A DNA stretch of 64,000 bases from Glaciimonas immobilis (GCF_011947285.1 NZ_JAAOZT010000007.1:372001-436000), one strand, 5' to 3'; positions 17,257 through 26,319 are shown, counted from the stretch's first letter. Numbers and translations are program-made. The notes: generated by a model from the sequence alone, not told the origin.

Positions 17257-17793
17257 ATGACCACCTTGACTAAACCCGGCGTCAGATTACGTCCTCTGGA
17301 ACGGAACGATCTGCATTTCGTTCATCAACTCGATAACAATAGCCATATCATGCGGTACTGGTTTGAAGAGCCTTATGAAGCTTATGTTGAATTGGTGCAG
17401 TTATACGATCAACACGTTCATGACCAGGGCGAACGGCGATTTATTTTAGAAAGTGACGCCGGTGAAATGGTCGGTCTGGTTGAATTGGTTGAAATCAATT
17501 ACATCCACCGCCGCGCCGAATTCCAAATCATCGTGGCACCGGTCGCGCAGGGTAAAGGATACGCAGAACTGGCATCACGACTGGCGATCGAATATGCATT
17601 TTGCGTACTCAATCTTTACAAGCTTTATCTATACGTCGATAAAGAAAACCACAAAGCGATTCATATCTACGACAAATGCGGCTTCACATTGGAGAGTGAA
17701 CTGCGCAGTGAGTTTTTCGTTAATGGTGAATATCGTGACGCGATCAGGATGTGCATGTTTCAACCGGAATATCTGGATAAGCAGCGTCGCTAA
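17257..17793 (+). CDS. speG: Spermidine N1-acetyltransferase SpeG
   Basis: The 178-residue GNAT-fold protein follows E. coli SpeG almost block for block: [61 protein letters not shown], the acetyl-CoA motif [16 protein letters not shown], and [21 protein letters not shown]. The enzyme acetylates spermidine and spermine and so prevents polyamine toxicity. Codon context and the ATG at 17257 fit the family start. It stands alone, convergent with sbcB, just after the palindromic repeat region. Confidence 0.95.
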   Translation: MTTLTKPGVRLRPLERNDLHFVHQLDNNSHIMRYWFEEPYEAYVELVQLYDQHVHDQGERRFILESDAGEMVGLVELVEINYIHRRAEFQIIVAPVAQGKGYAELASRLAIEYAFCVLNLYKLYLYVDKENHKAIHIYDKCGFTLESELRSEFFVNGEYRDAIRMCMFQPEYLDKQRR

Positions 17794-17958
17794 CATGGCG
17801 GCTGACTGGATGCTGGATGGTTTGTAGACGATGAATAAAGACGATGGATATTGATGACGAATGCAACTCATTGATGCAGCCAACGACTGCAGCCGGGAGG
17901 TTCGTAGGTGCCACAAAGTACAGTCTTGCGACCACCTTAACGATGGCCGCACAATTGC

Positions 17959-19392
17959 TCAGTTCCGCTCAGGCGCGATCATTTCCACATAGTCGTACAA
18001 TTCGCCCAGAATTTCCTCGCCGCGCTCATCCGCTGTCTCTGACAACGCATCAATGGACGCAAAGAAGTCATCAACGTTGCGCGCGCCGCCCTCGCCATCG
18101 AACAGCTTCGCCGCGCGATGCTCTTCCCAGCGCTGGCTTTCTTCTTCCGATAAGGTTTCGGGGAAGTTACGAGCGCGATAGCGGAACAGTAATTCTTCCA
18201 GGCGCTTATCGTCAAAATTAGGGACGGAAGTGCTAAGCTTTTGTGGAGACATAGTACGACAGTCGTCCAGTTTTCGACGGTCGCCGTTACCGATAAAGCC
18301 ACCGTACAAATCCTCGTCGACATCGGTAGGACCAGCAGCGGGACGTTCAAATACTTGCCTCCATAGGGCGGTCAAGTCTGGTGCCTGTGCTGCGATATCG
18401 CTGTGTTTCAGTGCAAGTTCACGATCAATGCCCCATTTGACTGCCATCTCCGGTGACAAGGTTTTGAGGTTGCCGATAACCATTGGCGACTTGTTCATGT
18501 GAATCGACTTTAATGGCAAGCGGGTCACGCCTTCCGGTAAATCGGCGGACTTACTGAACAAGCGGGACCGCACGGTTTCTGGGTCCAGACTAAATAATTC
18601 GGTTGGATCGAAAGCCAGATTCCATGCGAGTATTTCGTTCTTATTAGTCGGATGTACGCCCAAAGGCCACATCAGCGCCACACAACCCTGTTCGGCAGGG
18701 AACATGCCCGAAATATGTAAAAATGGTTTTTTAGTAACCAGTCCCAATTCAGCGGCGACGCGGTCTTTTTTATGCAAGCCCAGACAGAAGTCGAATAACT
18801 TGGGTTGATGCTGACGGATCAATCTTGCCAACGCGATCGTGGCGCGCACGTCGGACAACGCGTCATGCGCTGCCTCGTGACCAAGGCCATTGGCGGCGGT
18901 CAGGTGCTCCAGCCGAAAACTAGGGCGTCCTTCGTCATTGGTCGGCCAATGAATGCCTTCTGGACGCAATGCATATGCGGTGCGTACGACGTCGAGGATG
19001 TCCCAGCGACCACAATTGTTTTGCCACTCACGCGCATACGGATCGATCAAATTACGCCAAAACATAAAGCGGGTAATTTCATCGTCAAACCGGATGGTGT
19101 TGTAACCAACGCCAATCGTGCCCTGTTGCGAGAAGGCACGTTCGATTTCGGCAGCGAATTGATATTCAGGCACGCCACGCTCCAGGCATTGCTGCGGCGT
19201 GATATGCGTAATAAGGCAAGACTGGGGATCCGGCAAGAAATCGGGCGCGGGTTTGCAATAGAGCATGATCGGCGCACCGATCTCATTGAGCTCCGCATCG
19301 GTACGGATGGCGGCAAATTGCGCGGGCCGGTCACGTCGCGGTTGCGCGCCAAATGTTTCGTAATCGTGCCATAGGTAACTGAATTCACTCAT
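17959..19392 (-). CDS. sbcB: Exodeoxyribonuclease I
   Basis: The 477-residue protein is Exonuclease I, a 3'-to-5' single-strand DNA exonuclease of recombination and mismatch repair. The DEDDh residues are visible: Asp and Glu in LWHDYETFG near the N-terminus, Asp in VGYNTIRFDDE, and the final His and Asp in GHEAAHDALSDVRATIALA. The SH3-like and helical C-terminal domains follow, with FDDKRLEELLFRYRARNFP typical of the family. Length agrees with E. coli SbcB (475). The gene is monocistronic, convergent with speG. Confidence 0.95.
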   Translation of the reverse strand: MSEFSYLWHDYETFGAQPRRDRPAQFAAIRTDAELNEIGAPIMLYCKPAPDFLPDPQSCLITHITPQQCLERGVPEYQFAAEIERAFSQQGTIGVGYNTIRFDDEITRFMFWRNLIDPYAREWQNNCGRWDILDVVRTAYALRPEGIHWPTNDEGRPSFRLEHLTAANGLGHEAAHDALSDVRATIALARLIRQHQPKLFDFCLGLHKKDRVAAELGLVTKKPFLHISGMFPAEQGCVALMWPLGVHPTNKNEILAWNLAFDPTELFSLDPETVRSRLFSKSADLPEGVTRLPLKSIHMNKSPMVIGNLKTLSPEMAVKWGIDRELALKHSDIAAQAPDLTALWRQVFERPAAGPTDVDEDLYGGFIGNGDRRKLDDCRTMSPQKLSTSVPNFDDKRLEELLFRYRARNFPETLSEEESQRWEEHRAAKLFDGEGGARNVDDFFASIDALSETADERGEEILGELYDYVEMIAPERN

Positions 19393-19859
19393 CGGTAAAT
19401 AACTCTAATTTCTCTTCGGTGAAGTGGTGAAAATGGTGTCGCCATTGTTTTTCTGCTCTTGTGTTCTGGCACTATTTAACCAGCAGATAAACCGCCTGTC
19501 AACAATTTCAAAACCGTTAAGGGTGACCGTTAATGGCAGGGCCGGGCGCATGAAAATCGGCGCAGCAGCGTGTCGTGATCGTGAACGCTGCGTCTCGCTG
19601 CTTACATGAGACCGACGTGCCATCGCGTGATCTTCGCGTGATCTGCGTGATTTTTATCGTGGCGGGGATCATCCGCCTTCTCATCCGACGGATGCACTCA
19701 GCGTTGCCTTAACGGTAGAATTTTCCCTCTCTGCGCAGATGTATATCAGACCATCAATGGGTGCCTGACGAACTGGTACGCTGGCATTCTTGAATCTGCC
19801 AATATTATTTGATAAGATATTTATAAAGCAACTTTAGCCAACGCGAAAAGGAGATTGTC
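19393..19859. other. 467-bp intergenic region before a small ORF
   Basis: No gene with recognisable features was found; the open frames on both strands are low-complexity and lack RBSs. A TTGATAAGAT-type AT-rich stretch near 19810-19830 could hold the promoter of the small downstream gene. Confidence 0.35.
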
Positions 19860-20066
19860 ATGACATCAGTGAACCCGCTTTTGTGCAAAAATTTAAAAGC
19901 CAAGATAGATTTTCGATGCGTCCCCGAATACGCGCAAGCAAAAATCCTGATTACAGAGAAGGGTCTATTACAAGCGCGGCTTAGAGCGATAGATAAATCA
20001 TTAAGGCAGACAGAAGCACTTTATCCCGGAATTGTGTCGGTCGCAAGATATGACATTGGAGATTAA
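19860..20066 (+). CDS. Small hypothetical protein, 68 residues
   Basis: This ORF has a strong RBS (AAAGGAGAT) seven bases before its ATG and codes for a basic, soluble protein of 68 residues with a helical middle (EKGLLQARLRAIDKSLRQTE) and no membrane segment. I do not recognise a family. It lies 270 bp upstream of two small heat-shock genes and in the same direction, so it may belong to the same stress region, but a heat-shock promoter separates them. Confidence 0.5.
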   Translation: MTSVNPLLCKNLKAKIDFRCVPEYAQAKILITEKGLLQARLRAIDKSLRQTEALYPGIVSVARYDIGD

Positions 20067-20186
20067 TTGCCTCTCTAATCTGTCTAGCACGCCTACAGGG
20101 TCCGCTGCGGTCCTGCAGCGAATGGAGGCTGACCTATCGTCGTTCCAGACGACTCTCAGCATGCAGGAATTGAAGAAACTAACGGT

Positions 20187-20215
20187 CTTGAAACTGCTTT
20201 AGCGTGGTCCTATAT
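20187..20215 (+). promoter_or_regulatory. Putative sigma-32 heat-shock promoter for hsp20
   Basis: CTTGAAA (20187-20193) and TCCTATAT (20208-20215), 14 bp apart, resemble the sigma-32 consensus CTTGAAA-N11-16-CCCCATNT. It lies about 125 bp upstream of the first small heat-shock gene, where such a promoter is expected. Confidence 0.5.
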
Positions 20216-20297
20216 TGAGTTCAGGGAGAAAGTATTGCGCTTGGGTCGGTGGAAAAATCTCCCGAAAGGTCGAAGATACTGCCACATGCAACGCGGT

Positions 20298-20328
20298 CTT
20301 TTCGTAGGTCAATCTTACTCATGAAAGG
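20298..20328 (+). promoter_or_regulatory. Possible fourU-like RNA thermometer at the hsp20 ribosome binding site
   Basis: CTTTTC at 20298-20303 can pair with GAAAGG at 20323-20328, masking the Shine-Dalgarno (AAAGGAG) of hsp20; the four U residues face the SD purines, as in fourU thermometers. ACTC/GAGT (20317-20320 and 20329-20332) offers an alternative local pairing. The stem is short and may be fortuitous. Confidence 0.3.
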
Positions 20329-20339
20329 AGTCGTAAATC

Positions 20340-20804
20340 ATGTTCTCATCATCAATCCGTCTTCCCGGGGGATTTTTGGCTGAATTTGGCGATATTCGCC
20401 GTCAATTTGAACAGTTATTGGGGACGGTAGGATCGCCATCGAGCATACGTGCCGTAAGGCGGGGTGCGTTCCCTTCAATCAATATGGGAACCACCGACGC
20501 CGCAGTGGAGATTTATGCCCTTGCTCCGGGAATTGATCCTTCGCAACTGGAGGTCTCGGTCGATAAGGGGTTACTTATTATTGCAGGATCGCGCAAAAGC
20601 GCCGTACCCTCCGAAAAGCAAGAGAAACTAAATGTCTATGCGAGCGAACGCTTCACAGGGGAATTTAAGCGGGTGCTGAGCCTACCCGAGGACGTGGATT
20701 CTGAAAATGTATCCGCCACATATAAGAATGGGATTTTGCGTGTCGTAGTACCTAAGCGCGAATCGAGGAAGCCACGTCGCATCGAAGTTAATAACGTCAG
20801 TTAA
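20340..20804 (+). CDS. Small heat-shock protein, Hsp20/alpha-crystallin family
   Basis: The 154-residue protein is a small heat-shock chaperone that binds unfolding proteins without ATP. The N-terminal arm (residues 1-50) is hydrophobic and contains Phe and Arg residues for oligomerisation. The alpha-crystallin domain runs from about 51 to 145 (AAVEIYALAPGIDPSQLEVSVDKGLLIIAG ... GEFKRVLSLPEDVD ... NGILRVVVPK, given in outline). The C-terminal PRRIEV supplies a short tail. A good RBS (AAAGGAG) precedes the ATG. It is followed 33 bp later by a second Hsp20 gene, a common tandem arrangement in betaproteobacteria; heat-shock control is suggested by the upstream promoter. Confidence 0.93.
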   Translation: MFSSSIRLPGGFLAEFGDIRRQFEQLLGTVGSPSSIRAVRRGAFPSINMGTTDAAVEIYALAPGIDPSQLEVSVDKGLLIIAGSRKSAVPSEKQEKLNVYASERFTGEFKRVLSLPEDVDSENVSATYKNGILRVVVPKRESRKPRRIEVNNVS

Positions 20805-20837
20805 AACACTACTTACGTGGAGAGGAGGGTTCAAAAA

Positions 20838-21242
20838 ATGAATAGCAAACAGGAATTAGCGGAGCTGGAGGCAAGTAGCAACGACGGTAGCAATGACGCT
20901 AGCAACGCCGGAGAAACCTACCTTCCCCTCGTGGACATTATTGAGGACGAGAACGGGATTACGTTGTTGGCTGACTTGCCCGGCGTCACAAAAGAAAACC
21001 TCGCGATCCGGGTTGACGCCGACATGCTCATCATTGAAGGGACCGTGACGCTCAATGAGGCTGAAAATATACAACCAGTATATGTCGAGACCAGAGCTGC
21101 GCAATACAAACGCACTTTTACTTTAAGTCACGAACTGGACGCGTCGCAAATCGCCGCCTCCATCAACGACGGCGTGCTGACGCTCCATTTGCCCAAACTG
21201 GAACAGGCCAAACCGCGCAGGATCGAAGTGAACGTAGCTTAA
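20838..21242 (+). CDS. Second small heat-shock protein, Hsp20 family
   Basis: This 134-residue Hsp20 paralogue has a short Ser/Asn/Asp-rich N-terminus (SSNDGSNDASNAG) and an alpha-crystallin domain from YLPLVDIIEDENGITLLADLP to DGVLTLHLPKLEQ; the end, AKPRRIEVNVA, resembles the upstream partner's RKPRRIEVNN. A GTG further up (20817) opens the frame, but the ATG at 20838 lies eight bases after a strong GAGGAGG site, which is itself inside the longer version, so the ATG is chosen. It is likely cotranscribed with the first Hsp20; paired small Hsps often form mixed oligomers. Confidence 0.92.
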   Translation: MNSKQELAELEASSNDGSNDASNAGETYLPLVDIIEDENGITLLADLPGVTKENLAIRVDADMLIIEGTVTLNEAENIQPVYVETRAAQYKRTFTLSHELDASQIAASINDGVLTLHLPKLEQAKPRRIEVNVA

Positions 21243-21271
21243 CGGTTTTATCGGTATAGCCAATTCAGCGG

Positions 21272-21303
21272 GACCGGCCTGAGCTTTTTGCTCAGGACCG
21301 GTC
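21272..21303 (+). other. Strong hairpin after the hsp20 pair
   Basis: GACCGGCCTGAGC (21272-21284) pairs with GCTCAGGACCGGTC (21290-21303) around TTTTT, an almost perfect stem of 12-13 bp located 30 bp after the second hsp20. No U-run follows, so it may be an mRNA-stabilising end or a factor-assisted terminator. Confidence 0.55.
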
Positions 21304-21759
21304 AGAAGGGGAAGCAGTCACGCATCCCGCTAATTTTATAATCCTGCCGGGTAGGTCTCGCCATTTCATGATTTTTAGAAGGCGTTCAGATTAAGCAGGG
21401 GGAGTCGGAATTAAGGTTGGACTCATTAATGTTCCGTGAAAATTGCTCAATAATTATGGGGTAGGACATCTATTGCACAATCTTTAATGCCGAAATGCCA
21501 CCAATGCGCATATTAGCGTTTTTGCAGGGGTGGCCGCGTAGTGCGCTACCGAGTCTAAATAAAGTAAATATTCTAGTTCTGCAACAATCGGGGAGTTTAT
21601 TTGCAGCATGGAAAATAGTCCGCTATGCCCCCGGAATTCACATAGATGATAACTGCTATGGGGATTTGAAATTGGTAAAATTCGCTGTAAACGCTATTGT
21701 GATGATGCGCCGCAACAAATGTAGGCCGTTTGCGGTAATTATTGTAATAGGAAAATATC
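21304..21759. other. Intergenic region without a convincing gene
   Basis: A 94-codon frame (21495-21779) overlaps the next gene out of frame and has no RBS, and its product shows no recognisable pattern. The rest is AT-rich, probably promoter and leader of the DUF3563 gene. Confidence 0.35.
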
Positions 21760-21984
21760 ATGTCAACATTGACCATTAGTTCTAATCAGGAAGCACATTC
21801 ATCTGGGTTATTTAGCAGCGTCACGGCGTTCTTCAAACGCATTGGTAACGCATACGAATTGTCGGAAGCCGCGCGCAAAGAAGCGTATTTGTCCGAAGCC
21901 GCCGATTTATACGACCTTGAATATCGTATTCGCCAAATGGATCGTGAAACAGTACAGTCAGCCGCATGGATGAAGGGCTATTAA
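21760..21984 (+). CDS. DUF3563-family small protein
   Basis: The 74-residue protein matches the DUF3563 family, short proteins frequent in Burkholderiales. The family signature is the C-terminal AYLSEAADLYDLEYRIRQMDR, preceded by a region with FSSVTAFFKRIGNAYELSEAARKEA. It is soluble and largely helical. No function is known. The ATG is preceded by ATAGGAAAATATC, a modest RBS. It appears to be monocistronic. Confidence 0.78.
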   Translation: MSTLTISSNQEAHSSGLFSSVTAFFKRIGNAYELSEAARKEAYLSEAADLYDLEYRIRQMDRETVQSAAWMKGY

Positions 21985-22204
21985 TTCATTGTCCCTTGAT
22001 GCATTATGCCGTTGAATACGCATGTGAATTAAGATCGGGACACGTGTCCTGAAAAAAATCTGACTAACTTAAAACCACCTAAGTTAAAGCTACCTACGTT
22101 ATCTGCCGGAAAGATCAGTACATCAGTCGGCTCCGTCCGTAAAGACTCTTTGCGCACTGAGATCGTAGTCGCGTATTTTGCAGTTTTAAAATAGACGAAG
22201 GCTG

Positions 22205-22248
22205 ATCGTCACGGTGGAGTGCGTATATCTTTAATCCAGCGTGACGAT
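22205..22248. repeat. Inverted repeat between DUF3563 and ABM-domain genes
   Basis: ATCGTCACG (22205-22213) is the exact reverse complement of CGTGACGAT (22240-22248), spaced by 26 nt, just after the stop of the minus-strand ABM gene and after the plus-strand DUF3563 gene. It may serve as a transcription barrier, but no U-tract is attached. Confidence 0.4.
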
Positions 22249-22260
22249 TACGTTAGGATG

Positions 22261-22563
22261 TTAGTTTGATTTTGCCAACAGCGAGAAATGCTCGACTGTT
22301 GGCGGTGCAGCAAAAAATGGCCCCACTATTCCACGCCATACGGCAAACGCCGCAGATTCACGAAAATCGACGGTGTGGTTTTCTAGTGTCTCCCAATAAA
22401 TCATCAGGATGTAACGCTCTGGTGTATCAATCCCTTTCTGTATCGTAAAGCCGGAAAAGCCTTTCGCAGTGCTGATTGCTTCAGCGATGCCGCGTTGGAT
22501 CGCTACGTCAAATTCAGCCTGTTTACCGGGTTGAATACGAATGTCGGCGAGTTCAAGAATCAT
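22261..22563 (-). CDS. Antibiotic biosynthesis monooxygenase (ABM) domain protein
   Basis: This 100-residue protein has the ABM ferredoxin-like fold: an opening strand MILELADIRIQPGKQAEFDVAI, a helix, GFSGFTIQKGIDTPERYILMIYWETLENH, and a closing helix with F-rich end VGPFFAAPPTVEHF. Members are small dimeric oxygenases, heme-degrading enzymes or stress proteins; the substrate cannot be told from sequence. The strong match in length and strand order to the YdhR/YgiN-like group supports the family. It stands alone on the minus strand. Confidence 0.85.
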   Translation of the reverse strand: MILELADIRIQPGKQAEFDVAIQRGIAEAISTAKGFSGFTIQKGIDTPERYILMIYWETLENHTVDFRESAAFAVWRGIVGPFFAAPPTVEHFSLLAKSN

Positions 22564-23019
22564 GTGGTCTCCATGTGTCGGGTGATTAAAAATAGTACTT
22601 ATACCGGGTGTACGCGCTCGCTATCACTGCTGCGCGTAAAGCACGTTCTTACATTGTGCACAGCGCGTTAGCATGCTTACTCCGCTAACAAGTTTGCAAG
22701 TGTGCTACGCAGGCGCACACAGTAAGTACTAATAAGAAACCAGATTGTCGCATTTTTGGTGAAGTTTGGAAGATCTGCGTCACATTGTCCGAGCCAAAGT
22801 ACGCAACAGCCAAGCGTTTTGCAAACCTGGACGCCATCACCTTGCAAAAAGCGGCGCGTATCGTTGGTAGGCCTGATCCGTTCATTGACTGGTTTCTACA
22901 AAAATAGCGCACTCTGCGGTAAAGTTGGCATGGATGTTGCATCATAAAATGCGGCTAAAAATGCATCGCATAGCAGCCACAATACGTTGTGTTTCCACTG
23001 TTCATTACCGGGGTTTACA
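22564..23019. other. 456-bp intergenic region between divergent genes
   Basis: This region carries the promoters of the minus-strand ABM gene and the plus-strand binding-protein gene. Short open frames on both strands overlap each other and lack RBSs. No operator or RNA gene was recognised. Confidence 0.35.
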
Positions 23020-23817
23020 ATGAAATTAAAAAAAATGTTGTTGCTGTCGTCGCTGTCTGTGGTCGTGATGTCAGCGCAGATTGCGCATGCCGATGCATTG
23101 GCCGATATTCAAAAATCGGGTACTTTGCGCATCGCGGTTCCTCAGGATTTTCCGCCATACGGCTCGGTGACATCTGATATGCAACTGCAAGGATTGGACA
23201 TCGATGTCGCAAAATTGCTCGCCAAAGGAATGGGGGTGAAGGCCGAATTGATTCCTGTCGGCAGCGCGAATCGGATGGCCTATTTGCAGACGCATAAGGC
23301 GGACGTTGTGGTATCTTCTCTGGGCAAAAATGCGGAGCGTGAAAAAGTCATCAGCTTCTCGCAACCTTATGCCCCTTTTAACAATAGTCTGTATGGCGCA
23401 GCCGACCTCAAAGTGGCGAGCGCGGCGGACCTCGCCAACCAGACGGTGGGGGTCGCACGCGGAACGTTTGAGGATACTTTGTTATCGGACACCGTTCCTA
23501 AAAGCACTGTCATGAAGCGCTATGAAGACAACAATACGCTGATCTCAGCCTATGTTTCGGGACAGGTGCGGTTAATCGGGACCGGCGATTTTGTGGCAAT
23601 CACCATTGGCGAAAAGGATCCAAAACACAAACCGTTCATGAAATACGTCATTCAGGAATCCAGGTGTCTGGTCGGCCTGAATAAAGGCGAACCCGCGCTG
23701 ATGGCAAAGGTCAATGAGGTCCTGACTAAAGCCAAAAAATCAGGTGAACTCAACGCGATCGTCAAAAAATGGCTTAACGTCCCTTTGCCGGATAAATTGG
23801 CTAACGTTTTTGAGTAA
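23020..23817 (+). CDS. Periplasmic amino-acid-type substrate-binding protein (orphan)
   Basis: The 265-residue product is a periplasmic solute-binding protein of the polar amino acid ABC transporter family (SBP_bac_3). A Sec signal peptide (MKLKKMLLLSSLSVVVMSAQIAHA) is followed by the mature start DALADIQKSGTLRIAVPQDFPPYG, the typical first strand and ligand loop, then GLDIDVAKLLAKGMGVKAELIPVGSANRM in outline and the hinge DVVVSSLGKNAEREKVISFSQPY. The frame also opens from a TTG at 22987; the ATG at 23020 gives the clean signal peptide. No permease or ATPase gene is adjacent, so it may work with components elsewhere. Confidence 0.9.
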   Translation: MKLKKMLLLSSLSVVVMSAQIAHADALADIQKSGTLRIAVPQDFPPYGSVTSDMQLQGLDIDVAKLLAKGMGVKAELIPVGSANRMAYLQTHKADVVVSSLGKNAEREKVISFSQPYAPFNNSLYGAADLKVASAADLANQTVGVARGTFEDTLLSDTVPKSTVMKRYEDNNTLISAYVSGQVRLIGTGDFVAITIGEKDPKHKPFMKYVIQESRCLVGLNKGEPALMAKVNEVLTKAKKSGELNAIVKKWLNVPLPDKLANVFE

Positions 23818-24038
23818 CTCCGTCAGCCGGCGGGGCGCGGGGCGATATGGCGCTGTGTGCTGATTTGTTGAATACATGCTATGCGGCTATTTGCGGTATG
23901 GCGAGGTTTGCCCGCCTTTTACCCACTCTACCTCGACTGGCGCATAAAGACGTAATCAGCTGAGGTAGCTTGTATGTCGACGCGGGGCGCAGAGAGCAAC
24001 ACTGCGCCTGTTCCAGAAGTCTTCAGGTTCTTGACAGC

Positions 24039-24743
24039 TTAGGTCCGCTTAGGGATGACAAGGCCTCGGGCGACTGCAGGACGTGCAATAAAAAGATCCA
24101 GGACGCGCGTGATATGGGGAAAGTCTCTGAATCCCACAATGTCGCCCGCCTCATAAAAGCCGATCAGATTGCGTACCCAGGGAAAGATTGCGATATCGGC
24201 GATTGTATAGTCGTCGCCCATAATCCAGTTGCGCCCCGCCAGACGGCGATTCAGCACATCTAACAAGCGCCGTGATTCTGCGACGTAACGATCACGCGGG
24301 CGCTTATCTTCATAGTCTTTGCCCGCAAACTTATTAAAGAAGCCAAGTTGTCCAAACATCGGACCGATGCCGCCGATCTGAAACATCAGCCACTGGATAG
24401 TCTCGTAACGACCAGCGGCGTCGGTCGGTAAGAACTTGCCAGACTTGTCGGCCAGATAGAGCAAAATTGCGCCGGATTCAAATAGCGCTATCGGCGCGCC
24501 ATCAGGGCCGTTCGGATCGAGGATGGCGGGAATCTTGTTGTTCGGATTAAGAGAAAGAAACTCCGGCGACATCTGATCGCTGGTGTCAAAGTTGACCAGA
24601 TGTGCTTCGTACGCCAGGCCGGTTTCTTCCAGCATAATCGACGCCTTTACGCCATTTGGCGTAGGCAGAGAGTACAGTTGGATTCTGTTAGGGTGCTTGG
24701 CTGGCCATTTTTTAGTGATAGGAAATGCAGAAAGATCGGCCAT
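24039..24743 (-). CDS. Glutathione S-transferase family protein (nu-class/YfcG-like)
   Basis: The 234-residue protein has a thioredoxin-like GST N-terminal domain with the motif LYSLPTPNGVKASIMLEETGL, as in YfcG/Ure2p-type (nu class) enzymes where a Thr/Asn pair replaces Tyr or Ser in the active site. NPNNKIPAILDP is the cis-Pro loop and ALFESGAILLYLADK the glutathione-binding ESxA segment. The C-terminal helical domain has DDYTIADIAIFPWV, the N-cap box of GSTs. Likely role: glutathione-dependent disulfide reduction or detoxification. The upstream partner, 185 bp away, is divergent paiB. Confidence 0.9.
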   Translation of the reverse strand: MADLSAFPITKKWPAKHPNRIQLYSLPTPNGVKASIMLEETGLAYEAHLVNFDTSDQMSPEFLSLNPNNKIPAILDPNGPDGAPIALFESGAILLYLADKSGKFLPTDAAGRYETIQWLMFQIGGIGPMFGQLGFFNKFAGKDYEDKRPRDRYVAESRRLLDVLNRRLAGRNWIMGDDYTIADIAIFPWVRNLIGFYEAGDIVGFRDFPHITRVLDLFIARPAVARGLVIPKRT

Positions 24744-24928
24744 GATGAGTCCTTTTAAGAAGTGATGGGCATGTTTATGTGAAAAATGCCATCATTAAGT
24801 AAGTTACCTAGCTTCGGAAGCCAAGTAAGTAAGCGTCAATTCAACCACAGCCGTATAGAATATCGGAAATAGCCTTCGTCTGATACTTAACGACGGAAAT
24901 CGCTCCATCCTCTAACCGACGAGTATCC

Positions 24929-25570
24929 ATGTATCTGCCTAAGCACTTCGAGCAACCGCGGATTGACGTGATGCACGACCTCATCCGCTCGCATCCTTTG
25001 GCGACGCTGATCACGATGACCGCCGCTGGTATTGAGGTCAATCATATTCCATTGTTATTATCGGATCAGCCGAGGCCTCTCGGCACCTTGTGCGGGCATG
25101 TGGCCAGGGCCAATCCGCTCTGGCGCGATTACCAGAAAGAGGTTGAGGTGGTGGCTGTATTTAATGGCCCTGAAAGTTATATTTCACCCACCTGGTACGC
25201 GACCAAAAAACAGCATGGCAAAGTAGTTCCGACCTGGAATTATGCCGTCACGCATGCCTACGGTACTTTGCGTGTAATGGATGACGCCGTTTGGCTACGG
25301 ACGCATCTGGAGCAACTCACCGCTCATAACGAGGACGGTCGTCCGGCGCCTTGGATGGTAGACGACGCGCCGCGTGAATACACAGAAAAAATGATTATGG
25401 CGATTGTGGGGATTGAAATCGTTATCACGCGCTTGATTGGCAAGTGGAAAGTTAGTCAGAATCAGCCTGCGGAAAATCGTGCGAGTGTCATTCATTCTCT
25501 AAATAACGGCAGCGAATTGCATGGCACGTCCATGGCTACGCTTATAGCGGATGCGGGCAAAAATTTCTGA
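24929..25570 (+). CDS. paiB: FMN-binding PaiB-family protein
   Basis: The 213-residue protein fits the PaiB family (FMN-binding split barrel), first known as a negative regulator in Bacillus. The N-terminus MYLPKHFEQPRIDVMHDLIRSHPLATL is diagnostic; the flavin-fold core contains GHVARANPLW, YISPTWYATKKQHGKVVPTWNYAVTHAYGTLR and the C-terminal IVGIEIVITRLIGKWKVSQNQP. The full family length is present. Its target in this organism is not evident; the flavin site may indicate an oxidoreductase role. It is divergent from the GST gene. Confidence 0.9.
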   Translation: MYLPKHFEQPRIDVMHDLIRSHPLATLITMTAAGIEVNHIPLLLSDQPRPLGTLCGHVARANPLWRDYQKEVEVVAVFNGPESYISPTWYATKKQHGKVVPTWNYAVTHAYGTLRVMDDAVWLRTHLEQLTAHNEDGRPAPWMVDDAPREYTEKMIMAIVGIEIVITRLIGKWKVSQNQPAENRASVIHSLNNGSELHGTSMATLIADAGKNF

Positions 25571-25754
25571 ACAGGCGTTTCTTTTTGCGCTCAGCGAATA
25601 TTCGAATAGGACGCAATACCGACCTGGGACTTTAACCTCGATAATAATGCCCCGTTTTAGTGCGTAAACGCATATTGCCCCACATAAAATTTGTCTATTA
25701 GCTTCCCATTGCCTATGCTGTAAACATATTCTGTCATCCTTGAAGGAGACCGTT

Positions 25755-26273
25755 ATGTTAGCCCGACAAAGACTTTATTTCATGTTACCGGACGTTGTCA
25801 GTGCGCGCGGTATGCTGGATGAATTGCTATTGGCCCGTATAGAAATCCGGCACATGCATTTTTGGGCGGCGGAAGGTGCGCTGCCAGAAGATATGCCCGA
25901 CGCCAATATCTGGCATAAAACCGATCTGACGCACGGTGCGCAAAACGGCATGATGATGGGCGGCGTGATGGGGTTCCTGGGCGGTATCTGGCTGGTTTAC
26001 TTTCCCCCCGACTGGGTACATCTTAATATGCTCGCTATAGTAGTGACCACGATTGCCGGTATTATCCTTGGCGGCTGGATGTCGGGTATGGCGGCCGCGG
26101 CGCTGCCGAACTCGCGACTAGAAAATTTCCAGAAGGATATCGCTAATGGTAAAGTCTTGTTGCTGGTGGACGTACCGTTCAAAAAAGTGCGGATGATCGA
26201 GGATTTGATTGAAAAACGACATCCCGAAGCAAAATTTGGCGGTGTGGAGTCTCATATTCCCGTATTTCCTTGA
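25755..26273 (+). CDS. DUF1269-type membrane protein
   Basis: This 172-residue protein carries two Gly-rich transmembrane segments (about residues 58-75, GMMMGGVMGFLGGIWLVYF, and 84-108) flanked by soluble ends: the N-terminal LYFMLPDVVSARGMLDELLLARI and the C-terminal GKVLLLVDVPFKKVRMIEDLI, which together look like a split ferredoxin-like regulatory fold as in DUF1269 proteins. Function unknown; such proteins may insert as gated or structural membrane components. The start is the ATG at 25755, after GAAGGAGACC; an upstream TTG at 25740 would put the RBS inside the gene. A terminator follows. Confidence 0.75.
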   Translation: MLARQRLYFMLPDVVSARGMLDELLLARIEIRHMHFWAAEGALPEDMPDANIWHKTDLTHGAQNGMMMGGVMGFLGGIWLVYFPPDWVHLNMLAIVVTTIAGIILGGWMSGMAAAALPNSRLENFQKDIANGKVLLLVDVPFKKVRMIEDLIEKRHPEAKFGGVESHIPVFP

Positions 26274-26319
26274 TGGGAGTATCGGGTTGGATTGCCACGC
26301 AGGGGAGCAGGAGGGAAGA

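Noticed and set aside
21495-21779. 94-codon open frame before the DUF3563 gene
   Set aside because: No RBS, no recognisable motif, and its end overlaps the start of the real gene in another frame.
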